64,000 nucleotides of DNA from Salinisphaera sp. LB1. Lineage in GTDB: Bacteria > Pseudomonadota > Gammaproteobacteria > Nevskiales > Salinisphaeraceae. The position numbers and the translations under genes were made by a program. The stretch covers positions 310,001 through 374,000 of the forward strand of contig NZ_CP029488.1 in assembly GCF_003177035.1 (NCBI RefSeq), in the 5' to 3' direction. Below are positions 1 to 7,064 of the stretch, one piece after another (the first letter of the stretch is position 1; each line of letters begins with the position of its first letter). The notes beneath the pieces are model-generated. The model made no database searches. It was not told the DNA's origin and saw only the letters and a list, made by a program, of their open reading frames with translations.

Positions 1-461
1 TGGCATTGATATTCCTGCTGCTGCTGTTCCTCTATGAGCGTTTCCGCGTGGCGCTGGCGATTCTGATCCAGCCGCTACTGGCCGCCAGCGCGGTCTTCAT
101 CGGGCTGTGGGCCACCGGCGTCGAACTCAATATCACCGCGATGATGGGCATGACCATGGTCATCGGCATCGTGACCGAAATCGCGATCTTCTATTTCTCG
201 GAGCTACGCCTGATCAGGAATGATCTACCCCTGGCCTGGAACCTGATCCGCGCCGGGCGCAACCGGATGCGGCCGATCGTGATGAGCGCGCTGGCCTTCG
301 CACTGGCGCTGATGCCGCTGGCATTCGGGCTGGGCCAGGGGTCGGGCATGCAGCGCCCGTTGGCCATCGCCATCATCTCCGGTCTGCTGGTGCAGATTCC
401 GCTGGTGCTGCTATTCCTGCCCGTGCTCTACAAACTGCTTGCCGGGCGTTCGTCGCGTTGA
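1..461 (+). CDS. RND-superfamily efflux permease, C-terminal end (partial)
   Basis: The reading frame is already open at the first base, so only the last ~153 residues of a larger protein are present. They hold hydrophobic segments typical of the final transmembrane helices of an AcrB/CusA-type inner-membrane pump (a GMTMVIGIVTEIAIF helix, then a basic loop with NRMRPIVMSALAFALALMPLAFG). The loop-helix pattern RMRPIxMSAxAxxxxxxPL is characteristic of RND permeases. These pumps work as proton-driven trimers with a periplasmic adaptor and an outer-membrane channel. The substrate cannot be read from this part. A CDF metal exporter lies just downstream on the other strand, which makes metal export possible but does not prove it. 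Confidence 0.85.
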   Translation, partial: ALIFLLLLFLYERFRVALAILIQPLLAASAVFIGLWATGVELNITAMMGMTMVIGIVTEIAIFYFSELRLIRNDLPLAWNLIRAGRNRMRPIVMSALAFALALMPLAFGLGQGSGMQRPLAIAIISGLLVQIPLVLLFLPVLYKLLAGRSSR

Positions 462-607
462 TGGGCCGGCATCGCCCGACAGGCACCACGCTTTCGCGAG
501 TCCGGGGCGCGACGAACGCGGCGTCGCCCTGCCCTTCGGTTGACACGCGCCTGGGCGCGGCGGCGCCGCGCGTGAAGCGCCTGCAACCCCGGCAGGCGTG
601 TGGCGGG

Positions 608-1234
608 CTATGCGTTCGTCGCTGATTGCAGCTCGGTCCATGCCTCGCGCAGCATCCCGATGGCCGTGTAGGCAAACAACAGCACGACCAGCGCGCCCAC
701 GATCCAATCAGGCCACGGCACACCCACCGCGAGCACCAGAACGCCCGCGCCGATCGTCGCGGCATTGCCGATGGCGTCGTTGCGCGTGCACAGCCACATC
801 GCCCGCATGTTGATATCTTCATGGCGATAGCGCAGCAACAGACCGGCGGCGGCCAGATTTGCCACCAGGGCCACAGCGCCCATACCGATCATGAACGCGG
901 CGACCGGCAATGCGCCGATCACGATCTGGTGAATCAACTGGGCACCGATGCCGGCCGCCAGTACCAGTTCGATGAAGGCGTTCGTGAACCCGGCGCGGGC
1001 GCGGGCGCGAAGCGTGCGGTTGAGCGCGAACAGCCCGATTCCCAGGCCCACGGCGTCGATCAGCATATCGACGGAATCGGCCTGTAGCGCGCTCGAATGC
1101 CCCCAGAGCCCAACACTCATCTCGGCGACGAACATGAACGCATTGATGATCAGCGCCACAACCAGGGCGCGTCGTTGGGCGCCAGACGCCTGGCTCAGAT
1201 CGCCAGTATTACAGCCACAGCAGCTATCGGTCAT
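608..1234 (-). CDS. Cation diffusion facilitator (CzcD-like) metal exporter
   Basis: This 208-residue inner-membrane protein has about six hydrophobic helices and no C-terminal cytoplasmic domain, so it is a short CDF. I start it at the ATG giving MTDSCCGCNTG; the frame stays open upstream, but the extra sequence is arginine/cysteine-rich and unlike the family. The N-terminus carries a CCGC cluster that could bind thiol-loving metals. Helix 2 has D56-x3-D60 (ADSVDMLIDA). Helix 5 has C149-x3-D153 (CTRND) where most CDF proteins have H/D-x3-D. CDF proteins exchange divalent metals for protons, and the Cys ligand suggests altered metal preference (inference). Its neighbours are an RND pump end and a divergent receiver domain. 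Confidence 0.8.
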   Translation of the reverse strand: MTDSCCGCNTGDLSQASGAQRRALVVALIINAFMFVAEMSVGLWGHSSALQADSVDMLIDAVGLGIGLFALNRTLRARARAGFTNAFIELVLAAGIGAQLIHQIVIGALPVAAFMIGMGAVALVANLAAAGLLLRYRHEDINMRAMWLCTRNDAIGNAATIGAGVLVLAVGVPWPDWIVGALVVLLFAYTAIGMLREAWTELQSATNA

Positions 1235-1295
1235 TGTTGCCTGTCTCGCTCGTTGAGGCGGGAGCCGTGAACACGATAATCGCCAACACGAATGA

Positions 1296-1676
1296 CAACA
1301 ACAGCAGCGCCACGCGCCGCGCCGCATCGTCGTCGATGACGATGCCGGCCTCTGTGCCTCCCTGGAAATGCTTCTGGCGGCCGCAGGCTACGTATGTGCC
1401 AGCTACGGATCGGCCGAGACCTACCTCAGGCGAGCAGCCGCTGGCCGGCCCGGTTGTATTCTGCTCGACATCGAGCTGCCGGGCATGAGCGGCCTCGAAC
1501 TCCAGCGCATGATGCACGCGCAGGCATCGGATCCACCGATTGTCTTCCTGACGGCCAGTGGCCGCGCAGATGACGCGCGTCAGGCCTGGGCGGGCGGGGC
1601 CGCCGCATTCCTGCACAAACCGGTCGACCCCGATCAGCTGCTCGATCAAATCGCGCGCGTGACCGCCGGGTACTAA
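1296..1676 (+). CDS. Single-domain response regulator with an unclear or frameshifted 5' end
   Basis: The translation is a CheY/FixJ-like receiver domain: the acidic pocket IVVDDD, the phospho-acceptor Asp in CILLDIELPGMSG, the conserved Thr in VFLTASG and the Lys in FLHKPVDP. It ends right after the receiver fold, with no output domain. The domain begins upstream of any usable start: between the stop at 1293-1295 and the ATG at 1368 there is no ATG, GTG or TTG in this frame, and starting at 1368 would delete the acidic pocket. An ATG at 1292 in another frame reads MTTTAAPRAAP and then stops, so one extra or missing base near 1310-1325 would restore a normal start. It is either a pseudogene, a sequencing error, or uses a rare start. 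Confidence 0.65.
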   Translation, partial: QQQQRHAPRRIVVDDDAGLCASLEMLLAAAGYVCASYGSAETYLRRAAAGRPGCILLDIELPGMSGLELQRMMHAQASDPPIVFLTASGRADDARQAWAGGAAAFLHKPVDPDQLLDQIARVTAGY

Positions 1677-1913
1677 GAGCCTATTCCAATAAGCTCTAAA
1701 GGCCTGCCAGACGCCCGGCAGGCCGCGCATCATGTGCCAACGTCCGGGCCCGTTGGCGTTTCACGCGGCGCGGCCTTGCGGCCCGAGCCCGTGTCAGTCC
1801 GAGCGCCACGCCCAGGCCGTCGGCGGGCCGCGGGCCCGGAATCAATGACCCCGTCATGAGCGGATTTGTAACGGCGGTTGGGCGACCGGCTACGCGGCTG
1901 GATCAGCACGGGC
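1677..1913. other. Convergent intergenic region
   Basis: This gap lies between the receiver gene and the oppositely oriented MHS transporter. It contains a hairpin at about 1701-1724 (GGCCTGCC / GGCAGGCC arms) with only a short T-run on the minus strand, so it is at best a weak terminator. I see no gene here. Confidence 0.5.
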
Positions 1914-3284
1914 TCAAGGTTTGCCCCGCCTCCGACGAGGTCCGCGCGAACTCCGCAGACTTGCGGAACCGGCCAGTGGCTGGCCAGCCGTCTCCTTGAC
2001 CGTGAACAACGTCAGCAGGGCAACCGCAGCGGCCACCATCAGATAGATCGCGGGCATGTAAAGATTGCCGGTTGCGCCGATGAGCGCCGTGATCACGAAA
2101 GGCGCCGTGCCGCCAATCGCGGATGTCGACAGGTTGTACGAGATCGCAAACCCGCCATAACGGATACGGGTCGGGAAAATAGCGGGCAAAGTGGCGGGCA
2201 TGGTACCGGATAGCAACACCACCAGAATCGCCAGAATCGCAAGCCCCACGGCCGTATAGACCATGCCGTGCAACTGAAACATCCAGAAGGCCGGGTAAGC
2301 GAGCAACAGGAAGCCGATACACGATGCCATGATGAGCGGCTTGCGGCCCACGCGGTCCGACAGCCAGCCGACGAGCGCGATGACGAGCATCATGCCGATA
2401 TAGACCGCGATCAACAGCTCCAGCGATTGCGTACTGGAGAAATTCAGATGTTTCTCGAAATAGCTCGGCAGATACGTCAGTACGGTGTAATACGCCACGT
2501 TCAGCAGCACCACCAGACCAATGCACTGCAGCATCCGCCGCCAGTGTTCGGAGAAGATCTCGCGTAGCGGCGAGCGGGAGGTTTCGCCTTTTTCCGCCGC
2601 CGATGAAAATGCCGCGCTGTCTTCCAGCTTGAGTCGCAGATACAGCCCGAACAGGCCCAGGGGCGCTGCACATAGAAACGGAACGCGCCAGCCCCAGCTG
2701 TGCATCGCCGAATCCGGTAGCGAGACCGTCATCACGGTCACCAGCCCCGCACCGAGGGTGTAGCCTCCCAACGTGCCGAATTCGAGAAAGCTGGACAGAA
2801 AACCACGGCTGTCGTCGGGGGACGATTCCACGATGAAAGTCGCCGCGCCGCCGTACTCGCCGCCGGTCGAAAACCCCTGAACCAGGCGGGTGACGATCAA
2901 CAGAATCGGGGCCCAGACGCCGATGGTCTGGTAGGTCGGCAGCACACCGACAGCCGTGGTCCCGGCGGCCATCATGAGAATGGTCATCACCAGCACCTTG
3001 CTGCGCCCGATGCGATCACCCAACGGGCCGAAGAAAAGACCGCCCAACGGACGTGCCAGAAACGATATCGCGAAGACGCCGAAGGACTTGAGTAACGAAC
3101 CGCCCTGGCCGTGAAAGAAAAGATCGCCGACGGTCGTGGCGAGATAGCCGTACACGCCGAAATCGAACCACTCCATGGCATTACCCATGGCCGCCGCGGC
3201 CACTGATCGGCGAATCTCCGATGTGGTCAGCGCAACGCCGTCGGATTCGTTGTCTTCGCCTGTGTCCGCAACCCGGGTACTCAT
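1914..3284 (-). CDS. MFS transporter, metabolite:H+ symporter (ProP-like) family
   Basis: This 456-residue protein has 12 predicted membrane helices. The N-terminal signature AAAMGNAMEWFDFGVYGYLA and the loops RPLGGLFFGPLGDRIGR and GFSTGGEYGGAATFIVE are hallmarks of the metabolite:H+ symporter branch, which includes ProP and citrate, shikimate and dicarboxylate permeases. It lies 99 bases downstream of a proline-racemase-family gene on the same strand, so uptake of proline, hydroxyproline or a related betaine is the best guess (inference from context). Unlike E. coli ProP it has no long C-terminal coiled coil, ending instead in a short Arg-rich tail, which argues against ProP-style osmosensing. 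Confidence 0.85.
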   Translation of the reverse strand: MSTRVADTGEDNESDGVALTTSEIRRSVAAAAMGNAMEWFDFGVYGYLATTVGDLFFHGQGGSLLKSFGVFAISFLARPLGGLFFGPLGDRIGRSKVLVMTILMMAAGTTAVGVLPTYQTIGVWAPILLIVTRLVQGFSTGGEYGGAATFIVESSPDDSRGFLSSFLEFGTLGGYTLGAGLVTVMTVSLPDSAMHSWGWRVPFLCAAPLGLFGLYLRLKLEDSAAFSSAAEKGETSRSPLREIFSEHWRRMLQCIGLVVLLNVAYYTVLTYLPSYFEKHLNFSSTQSLELLIAVYIGMMLVIALVGWLSDRVGRKPLIMASCIGFLLLAYPAFWMFQLHGMVYTAVGLAILAILVVLLSGTMPATLPAIFPTRIRYGGFAISYNLSTSAIGGTAPFVITALIGATGNLYMPAIYLMVAAAVALLTLFTVKETAGQPLAGSASLRSSRGPRRRRGKP

Positions 3285-3383
3285 GGTTCAACTCGTGTCG
3301 TCGAATTCTGCGCGACAGCCGGGCTGTCGCAGCACTCATGAAAAATGCGCGAAACCATAACCGCGAAACCCACGTTGGGCCGG

Positions 3384-4445
3384 TTAACCGGGTTCGACCA
3401 GAACATTTTCCAGATCGGCGGTATCGACAAGAGGGTCGTCGAGCTCGACTTCGACCCGGGACCGGGTCAGGGTCCAGGCGCGGCCGGTGATGTGGGTGTC
3501 CCAGCCGCGTTGTCCGTTCACCGTGGTCTGGCCAAGCAGGGTGCCGATAAAGCTGCTGTCGCGGGGCGAGAGCGTTTCCAGCCACTGCCCCTCCCGGATC
3601 TGGCCGCGTTCCGCCATCAGCGCGATGCGCGCGGAGGTTCCGGTACCGGTGGGGCTGCGACAGATCACCCCCGGGTGAACATAGGTCGCGCCGCGGGCGC
3701 GAAAACCGCCATCGACCGCATGCGCCGTACGCATGAAATGCACGAACGGAAGCGGCGTCACATCATCGAACTCGGGATGATTCTCGATGAATTCCGGACG
3801 CACGGTCTTGACGAAAGCGTCGGCAAAGGCTGCCAGCGCCGGTTCCTCGTCGCGAACCAGCTGAAAACCCAGCGCTTGTGCATCGATCATCGCGTAAAAC
3901 CCGCCGCTCCAGACGACGTTGTAGCGAACCCTGCCGTAGCGTGGCACCTCGGCTTCCAGATCCGGGACCGCCAGATAGGCCGCCTCGCCCTGGGTCGTGA
4001 CCGACTGGACGAAACCGTTGGCACATCGCGCCTGCACGCGGGCGATACCGGCCGGCGACTCCAGCAAAACCGTCTGCTGGCTGTCTTCGATCGGGATGCG
4101 ACCGCTTTGCAGCAACGCGGTCGCGGTACAGATCGTGTTGGATCCGGAGTACATGGGGTAACCCATGGCTTCCATGATGATGTAGCCGGCCTCGGCGTCG
4201 GGATTGCACGGCCGTACGATCAGGTTCACCGACATCGCCGGGTCGCCATAAGGCTCGGAGAGCAACAGGCGGCGCAGGCCATCGCCATTGGCTTCCAGAT
4301 ACAGCTGCTGTTCGTGCACGGTCTTGCCCGGCAAGGCCTCGACGCCACTGAGCACGATGCGGCTAACATCGCCGCCGGCCTGCATATCGATCATCTTGAG
4401 CGAGCGTACGCGGCTGGGTTTCTTGTCCGGTAGATCATCCGACAT
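3384..4445 (-). CDS. Proline racemase-family enzyme (hydroxyproline epimerase or dehydratase-like)
   Basis: This 353-residue protein has the two motifs of the proline racemase fold: MYSGSNTIC around residues 98-106 and CRSPTGTGTSA around 262-272. In proline racemase and 4-hydroxyproline 2-epimerase the two acid/base residues are Cys (CGH and SPCGTGTS). Here Ser100 and Thr266 occupy those places. Members with a Cys/Thr pair are trans-3-hydroxy-L-proline dehydratases, so a dehydratase or another reaction is more likely than two-base racemisation (inference). An AGGCGT-poor but clear GGAG lies about 7 bases before the ATG. The adjacent symporter suggests a small uptake and catabolism unit. No DAAO, hydroxyproline oxidase or aldehyde dehydrogenase gene lies next to it. 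Confidence 0.8.
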   Translation of the reverse strand: MSDDLPDKKPSRVRSLKMIDMQAGGDVSRIVLSGVEALPGKTVHEQQLYLEANGDGLRRLLLSEPYGDPAMSVNLIVRPCNPDAEAGYIIMEAMGYPMYSGSNTICTATALLQSGRIPIEDSQQTVLLESPAGIARVQARCANGFVQSVTTQGEAAYLAVPDLEAEVPRYGRVRYNVVWSGGFYAMIDAQALGFQLVRDEEPALAAFADAFVKTVRPEFIENHPEFDDVTPLPFVHFMRTAHAVDGGFRARGATYVHPGVICRSPTGTGTSARIALMAERGQIREGQWLETLSPRDSSFIGTLLGQTTVNGQRGWDTHITGRAWTLTRSRVEVELDDPLVDTADLENVLVEPG

Positions 4446-4931
4446 GGCACACTCCGTGTTGCGGGCGTCGCCGCGGCGGGACGAACGCGCGCGTTCCGCG
4501 GGTTACAAGCGGCAGGAACGGCATTGATGACGCCTCAACCGGCCCGGCTCGGGTCTGTCGTCACAGACCTCGATACCGTTGCCGGGGCTGCGCCGGGAAG
4601 TCGCCGCATCGCCTGCTCTCACGCTAACGCATTCAAGCGGCGAGCCAATCCGGGTAATTACCAACCGGGATTGATAGGAGACGCCGCGCCATGATCCGCT
4701 CCCAGAGCACGATTGGCATCGTTCCGGCCGCGGCCGTTGGGGATGCGTTGCTACCGCAGGGGGCGCTGGAAACCGGCTTCGGCGTCCAGAGCAGCGTTGG
4801 TGCATCATCTCTTCTGTAATTTGGCCTGGGCCGTAAAGGTGACAGGCCACCCGCTATCCTCTCGTTGGATTTGTTCGCGCAAACGACGAAAGGAGAAAAC
4901 GAATGGCCTGTTGAACCGCCCCGGGAATGCT
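4446..4931. other. Intergenic region upstream of the tRNA-Arg-derived repeats
   Basis: About 485 bases separate the racemase-family start from the first tRNA-derived repeat. The only coding possibility I see is a 42-residue frame at 4691-4819, described separately. No clear promoter, riboswitch or terminator stands out. Confidence 0.4.
4691..4819 (+). CDS. Possible 42-residue small protein (unrecognised)
   Basis: An ATG with AGGAGA about ten bases upstream opens a 42-codon frame beginning MIRSQSTIGIVPAAAVG and ending SSLL before TAA. It has no membrane segment, no known motif and no operon partner. Open frames of this size arise by chance in GC-rich DNA, so the ribosome-binding site is the only positive evidence. 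Confidence 0.15.
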   Translation: MIRSQSTIGIVPAAAVGDALLPQGALETGFGVQSSVGASSLL

Positions 4932-5113
4932 GGAGAGCCTTTCTTGTCATGGTGCGCCCGGAGAGATTATTCGCGGCTGCGCCGCTCACCTCTTCTGGGC
5001 CGCCGTCGCTGCGCTCCGGCGTTCGACCGCGCTATGCGCGGTCGTCGAACGCTTGTTTATGGGTCGGGAGTTCGAATTGAGTCGTCAGCCATAAAAAAGG
5101 CCCTCCCGTTTGG
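4932..5113 (-). repeat. tRNA-Arg-derived tandem repeat, copy A, with a 76 bp T-loop insert
   Basis: This unit copies the 3' end of the downstream tRNA-Arg (CCA end, acceptor strand and half of the T-arm) and its terminator. The tRNA sequence breaks at GATT (4965-4968), is followed by a 76 bp hairpin-rich insert (4969-5044), and resumes at TCGAAC (5045-5050). The insert contains GCGGC/GCCGC and GACCGCGC/GCGCGGTC stems. A 16-base T-arm segment (GGTCGGGAGTTCGAAT) then appears in the opposite orientation. The period to copy B is 183 bp. Confidence 0.75.
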
Positions 5114-5130
5114 GAGAGCCTTTCTTTTTT
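5093..5130. terminator. Rho-independent terminator copy between repeat units
   Basis: A stem pairing CTCCC with GGGAG around a GTTT loop is flanked by an A-run on one side and a T-run on the other, so it could act in either direction. It is a copy of the terminator that follows tRNA-Arg. Confidence 0.7.
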
Positions 5131-5296
5131 CTTGGTGCGCCCGGAGAGATTATTCGCGGCTACGCCGCTCACCCCTTCGGCGCCGCCGTCGCTGCGCTCC
5201 GGCGTTCGACCGCGCTATGCGCGGTCGTCGAACACTTGTTTATGGGTCGGGAGTTCGAATTGAGTTGTGAGACAAAAAAAAGACCCTCCCATTTGG
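5114..5296 (-). repeat. tRNA-Arg-derived tandem repeat, copy B, with a 76 bp T-loop insert
   Basis: This is a near-identical second unit, 183 bp from copy A and 181 bp from the intact tRNA-Arg. The break again falls between GATT (5148-5151) and TCGAAC (5228-5233), with a 76 bp insert at 5152-5227. The few differences from copy A lie mostly in hairpin loops (for example GCTACGCCGC instead of GCTGCGCCGC). Confidence 0.75.
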
Positions 5297-5309
5297 GAGA
5301 GCCTTTCTT
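5274..5309 (-). terminator. Terminator of the tRNA-Ser/tRNA-Arg transcript
   Basis: Read on the minus strand just after the tRNA-Arg CCA end, a CTCCC-AAAT-GGGAG stem is followed by a run of at least eight Ts, a classic intrinsic terminator. Confidence 0.8.
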
Positions 5310-5313
5310 GTCA

Positions 5314-5390
5314 TGGTGCGCCCGGAGAGATTCGAACTCCCGACCTTGCGGTTCGTAGCCGCACGCTCTATCCAACTGAGCTACGGGCGC
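5314..5390 (-). tRNA. tRNA-Arg (ACG)
   Basis: The 77-base cloverleaf on the minus strand has acceptor GCGCCCG/CGGGCGC, D-arm with AGCTCAGTTGGATAGAGC, anticodon stem TGCGG/CCGCA around loop CTACGAA (anticodon ACG), T-loop GTTCGAATC and an encoded CCA. It lies 13 bases after tRNA-Ser, presumably in one transcript. Confidence 0.95.
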
Positions 5391-5403
5391 TTAACTTCTT
5401 GTT

Positions 5404-5496
5404 TGGCGGAGAGGGAGGGATTCGAACCCTCGAAGGGGCTATAAACCCCTTACTCCCTTAGCAGGGGAGCGCCTTCGACCACTCGGCCACCTCTCC
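5404..5496 (-). tRNA. tRNA-Ser (GCT)
   Basis: The 93-base tRNA has acceptor GGAGAGG, anticodon stem CTCCC/GGGAG with loop CTGCTAA (anticodon GCT), a long variable arm typical of tRNA-Ser, T-loop GTTCGAATC and an encoded CCA. The lysC, tRNA-Ser, tRNA-Arg order is conserved in gammaproteobacteria. Confidence 0.95.
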
Positions 5497-5732
5497 AAAA
5501 ATCCTTTCTCTCGTTCAACGCGAAGGCTTGGTTGCTGCACAGCCCTTTGCGTCGATTCGTCGAACAAAGCGACTTTCGAATGAAGCGACCGTGCGATGCA
5601 TCCGCGATCAATCGAGGCTGCGCATAATAGCGATTCGATGGCCCGGGGTAAACCCTTTTTTTCACGATCGATCGCAATGACCGGGACGACGGCGCGCGCC
5701 GGTTCAGCGACGCCCGTCGCCATGCCGTTCGC
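5497..5732. other. Gap where csrA would normally lie
   Basis: In many gammaproteobacteria csrA sits between lysC and tRNA-Ser. The 236 bases here contain no frame resembling CsrA (no MLILTRR start in any frame) and no other gene I can support. Confidence 0.6.
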
Positions 5733-7004
5733 CTACCGATCCGCGGCGGGCGTCAGTTCCGACTCGACCCGCTTCGGCTCGTTCTCGAGCTCGAATTCGT
5801 CGTGCAGCGCGCGCACGGCGAGTTCGAGGTACTTGTTCTCGACCACGATCGATATCTTGATCTCGGTGGTCGAGATCATACGGATATTGATGTTCTCGTC
5901 GGCCAGCGCCTTGAACATGCGCGCGGCGACGTTGGCGTGCGAGCGCATGCCCACCCCCACCAGCGAGACCTTGCACACGTCGGGCGTGCCGGTGACCTCG
6001 CGCGCGCCGACGCCCGGGGCGGCTTTTTCGAGCAGTTCCTTGGCGGTCTCGTAGTCGCGCTTGTGCACGGTGAAGGTGAAGTCGGTGAGCGTGTAGTCGC
6101 TCGACGAATCGCCCGAGACGTTCTGCAGGATCATGTCGACTTCGATGTTGTTCTCGCCGATCGGGCCGAGCAGCGAATAGGCGATGCCGGGCCGGTCGGG
6201 CACGCCGAGCACGGTGAGCTGCGACTCGTCCTTGGTAAAGGCGATGCCGGAAATAATCGGTTCTTCCACGTATTCCTCCAGGGTGATCAGCGTGCCGGGG
6301 CCTTCCTCGAAGGTCGACAGAACGCGCAGCGGCACGCCGTACTTGCCGGCGAACTCCACCGCGCGGATCTGCAGGACCTTCGAGCCGAGACTGGCCATCT
6401 CGAGCATTTCTTCGAACGTGATCTTGTCCAGGCGACGGGCGCCCGAGACCACGCGTGGGTCGGTGGTGTAGACGCCGTCGACGTCGGTGTAGATCTGGCA
6501 CTCATCGGCCTTGAGCGCGGCGGCCAGGGCCACGGCCGTGGTGTCGGAACCGCCGCGGCCCAGCGTCGAGATCGAGCCGTCGCCGGTGATGCCCTGGAAA
6601 CCGGCCACCACAGCCACCGCGCCCGCATCGATCGCTGCGTGCAGGTTGTCCTCCTCGATCCGCTCGATACGGGCCTTCGAGTGAAACTCGTCGGAGACGA
6701 TGGGCACCTGCCAGCCGGTGAACGAACGCGCCTTCACGCCGATGTGTGACAGCGCCATCGACAACAGCGCGATGGTCACCTGCTCGCCGGTGGACAGGAG
6801 CACGTCCATCTCGCGCGGCACCGGGCGGCCGGACAGCTCGCTGGCGAGCTCGGTCAGGCGATCGGTCTCGCCGCCCATGGCCGAGACCACCACGACCACC
6901 TGATCGCCGCGGTCGCGATAGCCTTTGATCTTTTCCGCGATGCGCTTGATCTTGTCGACCGTCCCCACCGAGGAGCCGCCGTATTTCTGGACAATCAGTG
7001 CCAT
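5733..7004 (-). CDS. lysC: Aspartate kinase
   Basis: The 423-residue protein begins [14 protein letters not shown]; the frame is open 15 codons further upstream, but the family start is unmistakable. It phosphorylates L-aspartate, the first step toward lysine, threonine, methionine and diaminopimelate. The amino-acid kinase domain (residues 1 to ~250) has KYGGSSV at 7-13 and the segment [15 protein letters not shown]. Two ACT domains follow (about 265-423), with [11 protein letters not shown] and [19 protein letters not shown], the usual site for feedback by lysine or threonine. Length and layout match monofunctional class II aspartokinases. There is too little room upstream (60 bases to alaS) for a lysine riboswitch. 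Confidence 0.95.
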   Translation of the reverse strand: MALIVQKYGGSSVGTVDKIKRIAEKIKGYRDRGDQVVVVVSAMGGETDRLTELASELSGRPVPREMDVLLSTGEQVTIALLSMALSHIGVKARSFTGWQVPIVSDEFHSKARIERIEEDNLHAAIDAGAVAVVAGFQGITGDGSISTLGRGGSDTTAVALAAALKADECQIYTDVDGVYTTDPRVVSGARRLDKITFEEMLEMASLGSKVLQIRAVEFAGKYGVPLRVLSTFEEGPGTLITLEEYVEEPIISGIAFTKDESQLTVLGVPDRPGIAYSLLGPIGENNIEVDMILQNVSGDSSSDYTLTDFTFTVHKRDYETAKELLEKAAPGVGAREVTGTPDVCKVSLVGVGMRSHANVAARMFKALADENINIRMISTTEIKISIVVENKYLELAVRALHDEFELENEPKRVESELTPAADR

Positions 7005-7064
7005 GGATTCATTTTTCCTTGGGCTCGGCGGCCGCGGCCGCCCGTGCATTGATTCGTTTTCGGC

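Noticed and set aside
4713..5358. Open frames across the tRNA-Arg repeats, some with hydrophobic or repeated segments
   Set aside because: They translate tRNA and hairpin sequence; the repeated peptide simply reflects the repeated DNA.
7005..7064. Lysine riboswitch upstream of lysC
   Set aside because: Only 60 bases separate alaS from lysC, too short for that riboswitch.
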